Assembly: GCA_028622995.1 (NCBI GenBank)
Contig: JAJQJQ010000039.1
Span: forward strand, 558,001-622,000
Length of the DNA stretch: 64,000 nucleotides
Origin: Panagrolaimus kolymaensis
Lineage: Eukaryota; Nematoda; Chromadorea; Rhabditida; Panagrolaimidae
Reading direction: 5' to 3'
Of this stretch, positions 47,774 to 59,590 are shown piece by piece; positions within the stretch are counted from its first letter, which is position 1; the number at the start of each line of letters is the position of its first letter. A program made the position numbers and the translations under genes. Under the pieces are notes generated by a model. The model saw nothing but the letters and a program-made list of their open reading frames with translations, had not been told where the DNA came from and did not search any database.

Positions 47774-50700
47774 TTATTTTGGTTCAGAATATATTTCAGG
47801 AGTATCACGTCCATAAAAAACATGAAAGAGATCAAAAAGTAATAAGCGAACACGATCATCCTAAAACCGAAGTATACATGTAACAACAAGTCAATCGAAT
47901 AAGTATGAAAAGCTTACCAAATAATCATCACTCATTTTAGTCCAAATTATGTTGAAGAGCTTTTGACAATTGATTGGAAATTGCTTGGCTTTGATTCCAC
48001 TAAAAAAACAACATCAAACGAATCACAAAAGTCAAAGAAGATAAACTCACGATTCGCCTCTAAAATGAAATGGTGGAGTTTCAGCAATTTTTGCTAACGT
48101 CAAATAAACAAATCTTGGTTCAGGATCATTCACAACAAATTCAATAATTCTTGGCATTACATCTTTAAACCAGTTAGATCGATTATTGGCTTTGATAAGC
48201 TTGACGATACATAAAATAGCAGCAATTCGAACTTGTAAATATGATGTTTGAGGATTGGTCCATAGCCAAAAGAATTCCAAATCAATAGGAATATGACCAA
48301 ATTTCTGTAATTCACAAAGAACATTCAAGCATGCAATTTGAATAATTCGTCCATAACTTGGTTTCATCATTTCGAGATTCAAAGTTCGAGTTGTTTCATT
48401 TATCACAATTTGAGTAGCTTCATCAACATTTTTGAGATCAGCTGATTGTTTTTCACTTTGAGTTAATGTGCGTCCAAGAGCTTCAATGTAAGCAGTTCGA
48501 AGAAAATCATCTGAGAATCGATTGTTTGAATTATCATTGTAAAATATTAAAGAAGCAAGAAATTTGACATTTTCAAGTGGACATTGACCTCGTTGATCAC
48601 GAACAAGAGCAATTGAACGAGCAAAATGTTGCATGATGACGTATTTTTGAAGCGATCTTGGAAGGATAACAATGTTATTTGATCCAATAATATGTGGTGC
48701 AGATTTTGAGCCATAAAATTCTTGCCATATTTCGATCATTCCTTTTGAGTTTATTGTTGATCCAGCTATTTTTGTTCGAGCATGAGCAAGAGCTTTTAGT
48801 GCAGCAATACGAACTCTGAAAAAATGAGATGTTAATACTACCATTAGCAACTTTTAACCATCCAAGAAACTTACTGATAAAACAACCTTTCATTTGTCAA
48901 AATAGTATTCAAAACATCGATCGTTTGTACGGTGGATGTTTGTTTGAAAACGTTGATAGCATTCAGCTGTGCACAAACATCACGTTCATATAATACAGTA
49001 TATTCATGATGGATCAATGGTTGAGAAAGATTGACTTCACGAATTAACAGCATATCAGGATCGACGCGTAGCCATAGAATTGTTGCTTCTGGATCAAGTT
49101 TTGTAAAATCCATTTCAACTTCTTCACCGATTGAAAGCAAAACTTTCTTTTTCTTCTTGTTTCTTCCCTTTGAATGACATTGAATTTCATCTTTAACATA
49201 CTCCTTGTCAATCTGAATTGTGTGATTATAATGTCCATCAATTTCTTGAACAGCGATTGTTAAAGGACCAGTATAAATCTGTCGACCCATTTTAGCTTCT
49301 TGTTTTACTTCAATTTCAATGATATTTCTTTTGCGGTTGATTTGATATTGTACCTAAAAACCATATATGAGGAGATTGTAAATAAAAGGATTAAAAGGTG
49401 GTTTTCCATAACAATGTGTTCACATTAACATAGTCGGGAGAATAACAGCAGAAAGAAAAACAAGCTTACTTCCAAATGTGCATGTCCCCCACCATAAATC
49501 CATTGCTCAATTAACGTTGGAACTTCTCTTCCAGTAACATTCAAGACAGTTTGGAAAAAGTTTTCAACGCTCAGAGTAAGATAATACCAGTACATTTGGT
49601 TCTTCTTGAGTTGTCCAAAATGTGTTGCAACATAAATAAGACGATGAAGAACTTTCATGAATGCTTCTTTTCCAAGTCTATTGTGCAGCATTCTCATAAC
49701 AAGTTGACCCTTCTTAACAGCAATTTCATAGTGTTTTGGAGACGTGATTCCAGCACATGTTGGATTTGAGAACGTTTCATCAAGATCTGTGAGTTTTCTT
49801 GGCCATAAACAAATCTTTCCAAAACGATTTTCATAATCACAGACTTCGTTCATTGTTGTATGGAATTCATACGTGTATTCGCATTGACCAAAGCTCCGTT
49901 CAATGTACAGAAAAGTAATAAATCTGAAAAAAAGAAGGGTAAAAAACGAAGATACAGTATACAAAGTTAGCACTATTTTCAACCAATAAATGATGTGTGA
50001 AAGCAAACTATGACAAATAAACAAGACTAAGAATAAGCAGAAAAATAAGAGACCTTGCTAATGATCGCACAAGCCAAACTTCTTTATATCGTAGTGGTTG
50101 AACAAAGCATCCAAAAAATTGAGCTGCAATAGCATTAACGATATGTTTACGAGTGGTTTGAACAACATCGATAACTTTTTTGTGATACAGCAAATCAATC
50201 GAGAGCATAGAAAATGAAGAGTATGAAACAAAATCATCAGGTAGCTAAAAAAAAGAAAGTTAATAAAAGTTGTGAAGATCGAGTAAAAAACTTGCATCGT
50301 AAAGAAAAATAATGTGATAACATGCAAAAGGAAATCGTGATGAAAGCAGCTCTTCAAAGAATTCAAACACTCTTCCACAATGTGCCACGGTATGTTTCAG
50401 CATTGGCAAAAATCCAGGAGGACAAAGAAACATGACATCTTGCATTTCAGGATGCATGTAGTGTTGAAAAATTCCAATAGCAAACCCAATATTTGCTGCT
50501 GATGTTGGAACAAGCTGTCGAAAAATATATTCAACTTTATCATTTTCAAGTTCATTGGTTTCCTAAAAAAGAGTTGATTCATTTATCCATTTAATATTAA
50601 TGATAGCTACAGTATGTTCGCCACTAGCACATGCTGCTAAAGTACTTTGTAAGCGAATGTAAATGTCAAAGACACAGAGATAATGCAGATTATCAAAGCA

Positions 50701-51471
50701 TGGAACCCATTCATAAGTGCTTGATTCGAAGCTTGCTTTGTATGTGTAAAAATGTGAAGATTGGTCGAGTTCGCCTTCTGGAGTATACATTAACACAAAG
50801 TGAATACCCTGAAAATGGTTTAGTATTACACGAGAAAAAAGAAATAAAGGAAATTTACTTTTCTAGGTTCAACAACTTTAGCATCAATATGAACCATTAA
50901 TCGTGCACCAGAAACTATTTCCAGTGATGATGGAATTTTCAAGACAAGTTGATGATCGGTCCTTCGTTTAGTTTCATAATCCTCTATAAAATTGGTGTAA
51001 TTTTGCTGCGACTTTGGTTTATTCTTAGGAAATCCTTCAAGCTGAAAATTATCAATATTCAAATATGGTAAAAACAATTCAAATACATACAGTGAACTTT
51101 ATTCTTTCATATTCAGCTTCAATTCCTTCAATAGTAACATTTCCTTCAAATGATGAATCTTCTTTTGGAAGCTTACAACCTAAAAAATAATCAGTTATTA
51201 ACAATCATAAAATTTATAACAAAGGAAACTAACATTGACCAATATTAAGTTTAATTTCTTTTATAGCTGGATCCAAAATAAATACAGAAATATCCGTTGA
51301 AACAGTAAAGCATTTAGCTTTAAAATCCACATTATCAATAATAATTCTTTGAGTACTTGGTCGAACAGGTTTTGATTGAATGTATTCAAGAGCAGGATCA
51401 CGTCCACCAGGTTGAATAGGTCCTGGTAATTCTTGATTTGAAGATATTGGTTGAGGCGTTGATGTTGACAT
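47774..51471 (-). CDS. taf-2: TFIID subunit TAF2
   Basis: Eleven exons on the minus strand (51234-51471, 51091-51179, 50859-51041, 50611-50808, 50296-50562, 50054-50244, 49470-49923, 48875-49353, 48051-48815, 47918-47999, 47774-47860) give 1,010 residues. The fold is M1-aminopeptidase-like without the zinc site. Matches to TAF2 include WVPCFDNLHYL, the AIAAQFFGCF segment, GPLTIAVQEIDGHYNHTIQI, ECHSKGRNKKKKK-like and LWLRVDPDMLLIREV, then HEAT-like repeats. TAF2 helps TFIID bind initiator DNA. The intron after exon 5 has a GC donor (GCAAGT at 50295) and an AG acceptor; phase supports it. The tail after the HEAT region is shorter than in vertebrates. Confidence 0.93.
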
Positions 51472-51771
51472 AGCTAAAAATTAGGAATATTTAGTTTAGA
51501 AAAAATTAAATGTAAAAATGTATGTACAAAAAAAAAAAGCGACTGATGAATAAAGTTCAAAGCTTTCAAAGGAGAACTTCAAAGACTTTGAAATTTTTAG
51601 CTTTGAAAAAAATTTTTTTGAATCAAACATGTTTTTTGGCAGTGAAAACATTTTGCAAACAAGCTTGAAGCCTTTCAACAACAAAATTTTTTGTTACTCA
51701 ATTTTTTGTTTTTTACCCTACTTTTTCAACCAACGTCTTTATATTTTTTTTGTTGTAAAAAATATTAAAAA

Positions 51772-53735
51772 ATGTCAGAAGAAGTATTAAAACGGATGAA
51801 TGAAGGATGGGCACCGATTAAGAAGGAATTCTTATTAAATGAAGAAGAAGTATGTTTTCTTTTTTCTTTCCTCTTTTTTCAATACTAAAATTATGAGTTA
51901 ATTTTCAGATCGAAGCTTTAAAACCTGCGAAGACTGTAGAAGCTGATGTCATGGATACTACTTCTAATACCGTGGTTGAAACAAATGGAAATGAAAAGAG
52001 TCGAAGACGTGGACAAGATAAGAAACGTGAAAAGAAGATGGCACATGCTCGAGTTCAAATGAGAAATAATCAACAAAGGCTTTGCCCTTCAGTGCTGGTT
52101 GAAGGAAAAACGTGTAAATTTGGTGATAAATGTACTGCTGAACATTCGATTGAAAAATATATGGAAGTAAAACCTGAAGATATTGGTAAGAGATAATATT
52201 TGAAAACTTTCGAACTAGCAACTAAAACTTTCGTTAATCATTTTCATATGCTAATACATAATTTTTTAGGCCCTGATTGTCCTGTTTTCAATCAAGTTGG
52301 CAAATGTACTTATTCGTTTTCATGTCGATTTGGTAAATCTCATACGAATGGATTTGAACAAATTACTAAAGAACCACATCCTGATTACAAGCCTACCATC
52401 AATTCCAATTATACTTCAATCCAAATTGCAATGAGAAAGCATCAATTTGACTTTTCTCGAGCTGATAAGGTTAATATGATTATCTTCCATACTTTTTCTA
52501 AAGCAGCAATTTCAGATCGTCAAAGAACTACCCGATATTGTAACTTCGTTAGAACGTGAACGTCCAAAACTCAATATGCGTGATCTTTCTGGTAAATCTT
52601 ATTTAGCACCATTGACTACTGTTGGAAACTTGCCATTTCGTCGACTATGTACAAGGCTTGGTGCTCAAATTACTTGCAGTGAAATGGCTGTTGCAACTTC
52701 GTTACTTCAAGGAAATCCATCAGAATGGTCACTTCTCAAAAGGCATCCATCTGAAAAGATTTTTGGTGTTCAACTTGTTGGTGGATATCCTGATACAATG
52801 ACTCGTGCAGCTCAATTAATTACAGATGAAATGGATATTGATTTTATTGATATCAACCTTGGATGTCCTATTGATGCTGTGAATGATAAAGGTGGCGGAT
52901 GTGTACTTGCTCAACGTTCAAATAAGCTACTGCGAGTGGTATCATCAATGAGTCAAGTAATGAGAAATGTTCCATTAACCGTTAAGATGCGTTATGGTAT
53001 ACGTGAAGGAAAGCGGGAAGCTCATTATGTTATGAAACGTCTTGTTGAAACGTGTCCACCAGCTTTAATTACTCTTCATCCACGATCAAAGTAAGCTTTT
53101 CATTATGTTTTTATGGTTAAATTTTCATTTTCAGAGAACAACGTTATTCAAAGCTTGCTGAATGGGATTATGTACCAACTTGTACTGAAGCTATTGGTGG
53201 TAAAGTACCTTTATGGGTGTGTGGAGATACTATAAGTCCACAAGGTTATTATGAAAGCCTTCAAAATTATCCCATTGATGGTGTTATGATTGGTCGTGGA
53301 GCTTTGATCAAACCATGGATTTTTAAAGAAATTGAAGATAAACAACTTTGGGACATTTCATCAACAGAAAGGCTGGATATTTGTAAAGAGTAAGTCCTCA
53401 AAGCTCTTCTTCTCCCATGATTACACATTATTTGTTTCAGATTTGTTACTTATGGTCTTGAACATTGGGGAAGTGATGATACTGGTGTGGAAACCACTCG
53501 TCGTTTTATGCTTGAATGGTTATCTTTTGCTCATCGTTATGTTCCAGTTGGATTATTAGAAGTTTTACCACCAAAGATCAATGCAAGACCTCCAGGATAC
53601 AAAGGAAGAAATGAACTTGAAAACCTGTTAGGTTCATCAAAATCGTCAGATTGGGTCAAAATTACTGAAATGTTCTTAGGTCATGTACCAGATGGCTTTT
53701 TGTTTGCACCCAAACATAAAGCAAATGCTTATTAA
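51772..53735 (+). CDS. dus3: tRNA-dihydrouridine(47) synthase, DUS3 type
   Basis: Exons 51772-51849, 51909-52185, 52270-52469, 52516-53090, 53135-53389 and 53441-53735 give 559 residues. Two CCCH zinc fingers ([18 protein letters not shown] and [17 protein letters not shown]) precede the flavin-dependent Dus barrel. The barrel has [28 protein letters not shown], the KMRYG motif, LHPRSKEQRYSK and [10 protein letters not shown]. This combination is specific to DUS3, which reduces U47 of tRNAs using FMN and NADPH. The usual catalytic Cys sits between LGCP and the barrel core. It is divergent from TAF2, with 300 bp between starts. Confidence 0.93.
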
Positions 53736-53812
53736 TTGTTTTAATAAATTTGTTTATTTAAATTAAACCCGTTGTAATTTTTTGTTAAAATAAATGTTAT
53801 TTTATAAATGAG

Positions 53813-54260
53813 CTATGTTTTTTCATTTCTTGATTTGTACTTTGGATTTCGAACATATGAAGCTGAAGAACCACAATCTTTGCATTTACGATGAATTCTT
53901 TTTTTCGTTATTTTTACATTCATTCCATTTTCTCCAGCTTGATTTGGAATCCATATTCGATTGCAATGGCGACAATATGAACGTCGAAGATCCTTTGAAA
54001 GAAGAGTTTGTTGAACATTTCGTATTTCATGAAGTTCTTCCATATAAAGTTTTGATAATTGTGATGGAGTATCATTTGCGGATTGGCCAAAAAATGTAAA
54101 CAAATGAGGATATGAGTGTTGTCAATGTGAAAGACTTACTCTTTTCTGCCATCATTTTAGCTGCTTGTTGAAGAAAACTTATTCGAAGTGAAACTTCATT
54201 GGGTTTTGGATGTTGATTAACTTCTTGATGTTTCGGTTGTTTTACTTTTCCACGACCCAT
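53813..54260 (-). CDS. RPP21: RNase P/MRP subunit Rpp21 (Rpr2 family)
   Basis: Exon 1 (54140-54260) encodes SFLQQAAKMMAEK, and exon 2 (53813-54087) encodes TLLSKDLRRSYCRHC and, further on, RKCKDCGSSASY. Together these form the zinc-binding CxxC...CxxC pattern of Rpr2/Rpp21, a protein subunit of RNase P and MRP that helps 5' maturation of tRNA. Total is 131 residues. The intron is GTAAGT...TTTTTTG|GC: no AG exists at the acceptor in any suitable position, yet exon 2 is in frame only from there. A one-base loss (TTTTTTAG to TTTTTTG) or an assembly error is likely. The gene is tail-to-tail with DUS3. Confidence 0.85.
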
Positions 54261-54498
54261 TATTATTTGAATTCAACTAAATGTAAAGCTAGCTTCAATA
54301 TTGTGAAATAAATGATGAATGAGTAATGGTAGGAAAGAAGAAGAGAAAAGATGGAAATTGGCAAAGCATGACAATGATGAAGAAAGATTACTAATATTGC
54401 TTAATTTAAAGTAAAAAACAAGATGAAAATATATTAATAAATTTATTAAACAAGAAATTGCATGAAACAAAGTTAATTAGAAAGAATCGCACAAAAAT

Positions 54499-54600
54499 TT
54501 AAATAACAGTGGATTTATGAAAAGTGTTTTTGAAGATTTTCATACCAAATTCATTATCAATATCATCGAAATCTTTAAAATCAAAGCAACCATCTTTCAA
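54499..54600 (-). pseudogene. Relic last exon of a MATH-BTB gene
   Basis: The last 33 codons of exon 4 are readable (FKDFDDIDNEFGMKIFKNTF, then HKSTVI and a stop). No BTB or MATH exon is attached. It lies just downstream of the truncated gene at 54682. Confidence 0.75.
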
Positions 54601-54681
54601 AAACAATAAACTTTATTGAACAAAAAATAAAAGCAAAAACAAAACAACATGAATTAAAAGCAAACGACAACAAAAAACAAA

Positions 54682-55475
54682 TTAGGTAACAGTGATTTTA
54701 CTGAAAGCATTTTTGAGAACTTTCATAGCAAAATCTTTGTCGAGATCATCGATATCTTTAACATAAACTTCTTTTTTGCCACAATCAACCAAAAAGTCCA
54801 AGCATTTTTCTTGAAGTTTCGAAGCATTTGAAATGATAGAGCAATTTGCGAGACGACAAACAGTGGAAATCGAGACATCTTTAATCAATGAAGCTTCAAT
54901 TGAATTCTAAAAGTTATTTTTAATCTAAATAATCACTAAAAATAAAGGAACATACTTTGAGATCGAAAATTTGGTATTTGTCGAGAAATTGTAGAACGCC
55001 GGTTTTTTCATCCAAAGTCATCGATGTAATTCTGCGATCATATAAAAGTTGAAGAGCAGCTTCGACGGTTTCATATGAGAAGTCAGTGATTTCCATTCGG
55101 TGTTCGAATGCTTCTTTGAAACTCGGATTAAACATTGCTTTGAAAACAGGAGAACAATCAGAGAGGACACTTTTATGAACCTAAAAATAATTTTTGAATT
55201 CGTTAGAAATAAGCAAAAAGTTACTTGAATGGTTTTTTCTCCAACCATAATAGTGAAATTTTTGGTATCACCTTCCCAAAGTTGCCGGCCTAAACTTCTT
55301 CCAACCCATTTTTTCGCTTTAGCAGCAGAACCATTTTCAACTGTTAAAATTCCTTCACATTTTACAGCAAATTTTCCATCGATGGTAAACTTTTTTTCAG
55401 GATCAAAAAGTTCAGCTGATGTACACAATATTTTACCCCGTGCAAAGAATGTTTCGTTATATTCATATTTCATAT
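54682..55475 (-). pseudogene. 5'-truncated MATH-BTB gene
   Basis: Exons 3 (54956-55180) and 4 (54682-54906) are intact, and exon 2 is readable from its donor at 55225 back to about 55475 (ARGKILCTSAELFDPEKKF onward). The first half of the MATH domain and the start exon are missing; sequence beyond 55475 is unrelated. The linker KAKKWVGRSLGRQLW is a third form. An internal ATG could give a protein with half a MATH domain and a full BTB, but a remnant is more likely. Confidence 0.8.
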
Positions 55476-56381
55476 TATGGATATATCTTCGCTTATTACA
55501 CATATGTTTACTATACCTTTTTCTGTTCGGTGTTTTTTTAATTTTTTACGTAAGACTATCATCATCAACAACAAAAAAGGGCATAAAAGAAATTTGGGTT
55601 TATCTCTTTTCACTCATTTTTGTGAAGAAAAAATTTTTTGGATTGAAGTTGCTTTATTTTTTTCTTCTTCCAGTGTAAGAGCTTTTTTCATTTGGTGCTT
55701 TTTTTAAAGAAATTCTGCATGAAAGTATGATGATGCAATAATAGCTTTAGTTTTGAAAAACTTTGATCTTTTTTTTTTGCGTTTATTAAATAAATGTTTA
55801 TGTAAACCATTTTTTAAAACTTCGAATGTGAAGTCGCATGTTCGAGTTGCTCTTGATTGAAAACTAAAAATCTTTTTCCATAATCTTCTTTTGCATCATT
55901 TTTCGAAATATTTTCGATAACCGCAACAGATGGTTTTCATTTTTCTTTGTTTATCAATCTTTTTCTCACATTCATCCATTACACATTTTTGACCTTCTAA
56001 AAGTATTCATTCGAACGACTCTCTGCTTTTTTTTGTTTGATTTCGAAATATTTTTTTTTATCTTCCCTTTTTTCCTCTTCAACCAAACAACAGCTGCCTC
56101 AACAGACTCCTTTTTTAATGTTGAACACTCCCTTTTGCCTCTATCCTCTGCGTCTTTTCCTTTGTTTAACATACACTCCTTCGAGTCGTCTCTCCGTTTT
56201 TCATAATATCTGCTGTTTGCCACCATTCGTTCGTGTGCAATAAAACTTTCATCATCCTTTTTTTCTTTCCATTGAATCATTTAGCAATGCAACAACGTTT
56301 ATAGGATACTCGTATTCTTCGCGGTTTGCTATTTTCTTTTTACTACCGCAAAAGGCAGGTTTATCGACCATTAATTCAATT
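55476..56381. other. Intergenic: promoter side of the Argonaute gene
   Basis: About 900 bp, strongly pyrimidine-rich on the + strand at 55990-56270. A 102-codon open frame on the minus strand (55972-56280) is Lys/Arg-rich and simply reflects that composition. No gene seen. Confidence 0.5.
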
Positions 56382-59062
56382 ATGGCGGGACAAAGCAAAG
56401 TAAGTTTTATTAATTTTCTAAATTTTGAACAATTTTATTAATTTCATTTTTATTTATTTTAGTGTGTTTCTTCCCAATGGAACATTCGAGTTAATGATGG
56501 CTCATATGCCCATCAATATGATGTTTCCATCGTTTTCAACCGCCCAAATGGTCGAAAACAACGAATTTTAACTAAAGGGTAATCTTTTTTCTTTATTTAT
56601 TTTTATCACAGAAATTAATAGATTCATTTTTTAGTGGTGATGCTTGCCAAAAAGCTCGCTGCCGTCACATCTTAAAGAATTTTGCCGCTCTTATTGGAAT
56701 TGCTTATGCCTATGATGGGCAAGCAATCCTATGGACTTCAAAAGCCATCGAAGATCCAATCAAAGACGTCGTCTTTGAAATGGATGCTTATATGCAAGAA
56801 TCCCTTGGAAATGATGAAGGCCAAATCATTGTTACTTTAAATTGGGTTCGATCCGTCGATATTAGCGACTTTTCTGCTTATGTCAATGGTGATCCAAACG
56901 CTGTTGAAGATCGAACTCTTCGTAGCGTTTACGAAATGATTTTATCCCAAGATGCTCTTGAACGCAATGATGGACATCGATTTGCTTCTATTGCACCCGG
57001 ACAACTTTGTGAAATGGAAGAAACCCAATTTGATCGAGGATTAGTCTCCAGGGACGGAAATAGTAAAGGTGTTCACATCATCAAAAGCACCCATGGTCCA
57101 CAACCCATTCTAGCTTTAAACTCAATTAAGAAAGTTTTCCTTCCAAGTGGCATGAATTTGTTGACTTTCTTACATCAATTTATGGCAGGGAGATATGATT
57201 ATGATGAAGCTGCTCGACTTCTTCGTGGAAACAAGCTACAATTAACCTACAATCAATCCCGCACGTTAAGTTTCAAATGCTTTACTGAACAGCCATTGCG
57301 AGATCTTACGGTAGCACTTGACGACGGAACTATCTCTATCGAGGAATATTATATGCGGCAATACAATATCCAACTAGAACGCATCGACGAACCTGGAGCA
57401 ATCATGATGCAAGGCACAGGAATATTCCCATTGGAAGTACTCCAAATCCTCCCAGATCAATCACCACAAACTAGTCATTTACCAGAAAATCTTCGAGAAT
57501 ATTCACTTCGAATCAACCGACTTGGACCTGAACAACGTTATAACATGATTACAGAACAATTTACCCATCTAAATATGAATAACGAAATTACCAGTGCCTT
57601 TGGAATTAGCATTGAAACCAATATGATTCAAGGAAGTTTTACACGCTTGAATAAAATGACGATCATCGCTCGTGGAAACAATCGACTTCAACCAAATGAT
57701 TTTGGTGTATTTCGATTTGATCGAAATCAATATTTGATTCCAGGTGAATTCAAAAATGTCATCGTTCTTTCATCCCAAAAAGATTCACAAGCAAGTATGC
57801 AATGCGCTAAAGCAGTTGTTGATGAATGCCGTAGAAAAGGAATGGTTATGAAAGATCAACAATGGACTCCATTCAATACCACCACTAATAACATGAATCT
57901 GTGGATTGAAATGTTGAGCAAATACAAAAACCAAAAAGCTATTGTTTTTAATGTTGATAGCAGCCGAGAATCTCATGCAAGGCTTAAACTTGCTGAAGCT
58001 ATGACTGGCGTTCCAACTCAACATCTTAAATGGGTTACAGCAAATCAAGTTGCTCGAGGCAAACCTCAAACTCTAGAAAACATTGCACATAAAATTAATT
58101 TGAAATCTGGAGGTCTCAATCATCGAATTGAACTAAATCTGTAAGTTTTACTCCATTTTTTATATATTTTTTTTACCAAATAAACTAATCCTATTTTTAT
58201 TTTTAGACCTAATCTCAATTTGAATAACGAAAACATCCTCGTGATTGGGCTGGATTGTTGTCACCCTACAGGTGATAACCGTCGTGGCCCAACAGCTGAA
58301 CCAACGTTTGTTGGTATCACCGGCAATTACCTTCAAGATCCTTGTGCCTTTGCGGGTACATTCTTCCTTCAAGCTGCTCGACAAGAGAGTGTGGATCCTA
58401 TGTCTCTTCGCCTCTACGTTACTGAAATGCTTAAACTAGCTTCACTATACCGAAAAATTGACACGATTGTTCTCATGCGAGATGGCGTAAGCGAAGGCCA
58501 GTATAATATGGTCATCACCGATGAACTCAATGCCATTCAAAAAGCAGCCAATGACTTCTTCAATAACCAAAAACAAAAACAAATACGATGCCGCCTCGTT
58601 GGAATTGTCGTCACAAAAAGTGGAAATGTTCGCCACTTTAATATTTCTAATGTTCGACCTGAAAGCCTTCCACCTCGTTCGGTAGTAACATTTGGAACTC
58701 GAGAAAATTTTTCTCAATTTTATATGGTTCCTCATCGAGCTTTTCAATGCACAGCTAAAGCCGTTATGGTCACAGTCCTTCAAGACGATATTGGTTTAAC
58801 TGATGATGAAACACAAAAATTCGTCATGGGCCTCACAAATCTCCATCAAATTGTATGCGCTCCAGTGAGCCTTCCAGAACCTATCTATCAAGCGGATAAA
58901 TTGGCTCAACGCGGGCAAATCATTTACCGATGCTTCGTCCAACATTATCCACAACGAATTCCTCGAACTACCGATGGAATCAATTTCACGCAAGTAACAA
59001 ATTTATTGAGTTTTAAAAATGGGGGAAATGGCGAACTCCCATTAACTCGTTTCACAGCTTAA
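56382..59062 (+). CDS. Nematode-type Argonaute with a DEDD tetrad
   Basis: Exons 56382-56399, 56463-56578, 56635-58140 and 58207-59062 give 831 residues. The protein has an N domain, a PAZ domain (about residues 200-330), MID (about 400-540) and PIWI (about 548-820). Catalytic positions: Asp563 in GLDCCHP, Glu607 in ARQES, Asp639 in RDGVSEGQ and Asp777 in PIYQADK, where classical AGO has His. In the MID pocket the AGO2 Tyr-Lys-Gln-Lys set appears as His-Lys-Gln-Lys (ESHARLK, TQH, KINLKSGG). The SLPEPIY...AQRG ending resembles worm-specific (WAGO) Argonautes. It should bind small RNAs; slicing is possible with DEDD but untested. The exact clade cannot be assigned by eye. Confidence 0.9.
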
Positions 59063-59077
59063 TCAAAAAATTTTTTT

Positions 59078-59590
59078 GGCCGGGGTGTTTATATATTTTT
59101 TTTCGATTTGGTTGATACACGCTGTGGAAGAGGAGATACTTCCTCCTCTTCCGTAGCGTGTATCACCATTTATAACCAATTTAGTTTAAAAAAAAACTTT
59201 GGTTTTTTTCCAGATCGTTTATATTCATAGACTGTTTCTCCTTTTCCTAAAAAAATTTTACAATTTTTTTTGGGTTTTGGTTTAGGACTGTCTAGATATA
59301 ACGATTTTAAAAAAAGCTTTTTAATTTTCTTGGGGATGTTATTAATTGTATTTAATTCTAATTTTTTCTTTGGGATCCTTGATGCGTGTTTATGTAAATT
59401 TTGTTTGTTTGTTGATTGAAGAAGCTTATCGCTTTGATTATATCCACATTTTACTTTTTGTCTTTGAGATCCTTAAATTTTATCTTTTATTGTTATTTAA
59501 TTTTCTTGATTCATTAACATCTTTTTGTTATTTTTATTATATTGCAACGCGTGCTGCTAAAAGGACTATTTCATTAAAAACACCCCGGCC
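59078..59590. repeat. Inverted-repeat element just after the Argonaute stop codon
   Basis: GGCCGGGGTGTTT at 59078-59090 and its exact complement at 59578-59590 bound a 513-bp AT-rich stretch. GC-rich ends of this kind are unusual in this genome and suggest a non-autonomous DNA element. I find no clear target duplication: the flanks are a T-run and ACAATC, so the class is unknown. It begins 15 bp after the stop, so the 3'UTR of the Argonaute probably lies in it. Confidence 0.65.
59108..59168 (+). ncRNA. Strong hairpin, pre-miRNA-like, in the Argonaute 3' region
   Basis: TGATACACGCTGTGGAAGAG pairs with CTCTTCCGTAGCGTGTATCA. The stem is about 23 bp long, all Watson-Crick except two G-U pairs, with a loop of about seven bases and a TGG/CCA extension after a one-base bulge. 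Size and shape fit a miRNA precursor or a siRNA-type hairpin. It could equally be a structural feature of the surrounding element or a terminator-like fold. Confidence 0.5.

Noticed and set aside
55972..56280. 102-codon Lys/Arg-rich open frame on the minus strand
   Set aside because: It lies in a pyrimidine-rich promoter-like stretch; composition alone explains it, and no splice or family signal was seen.
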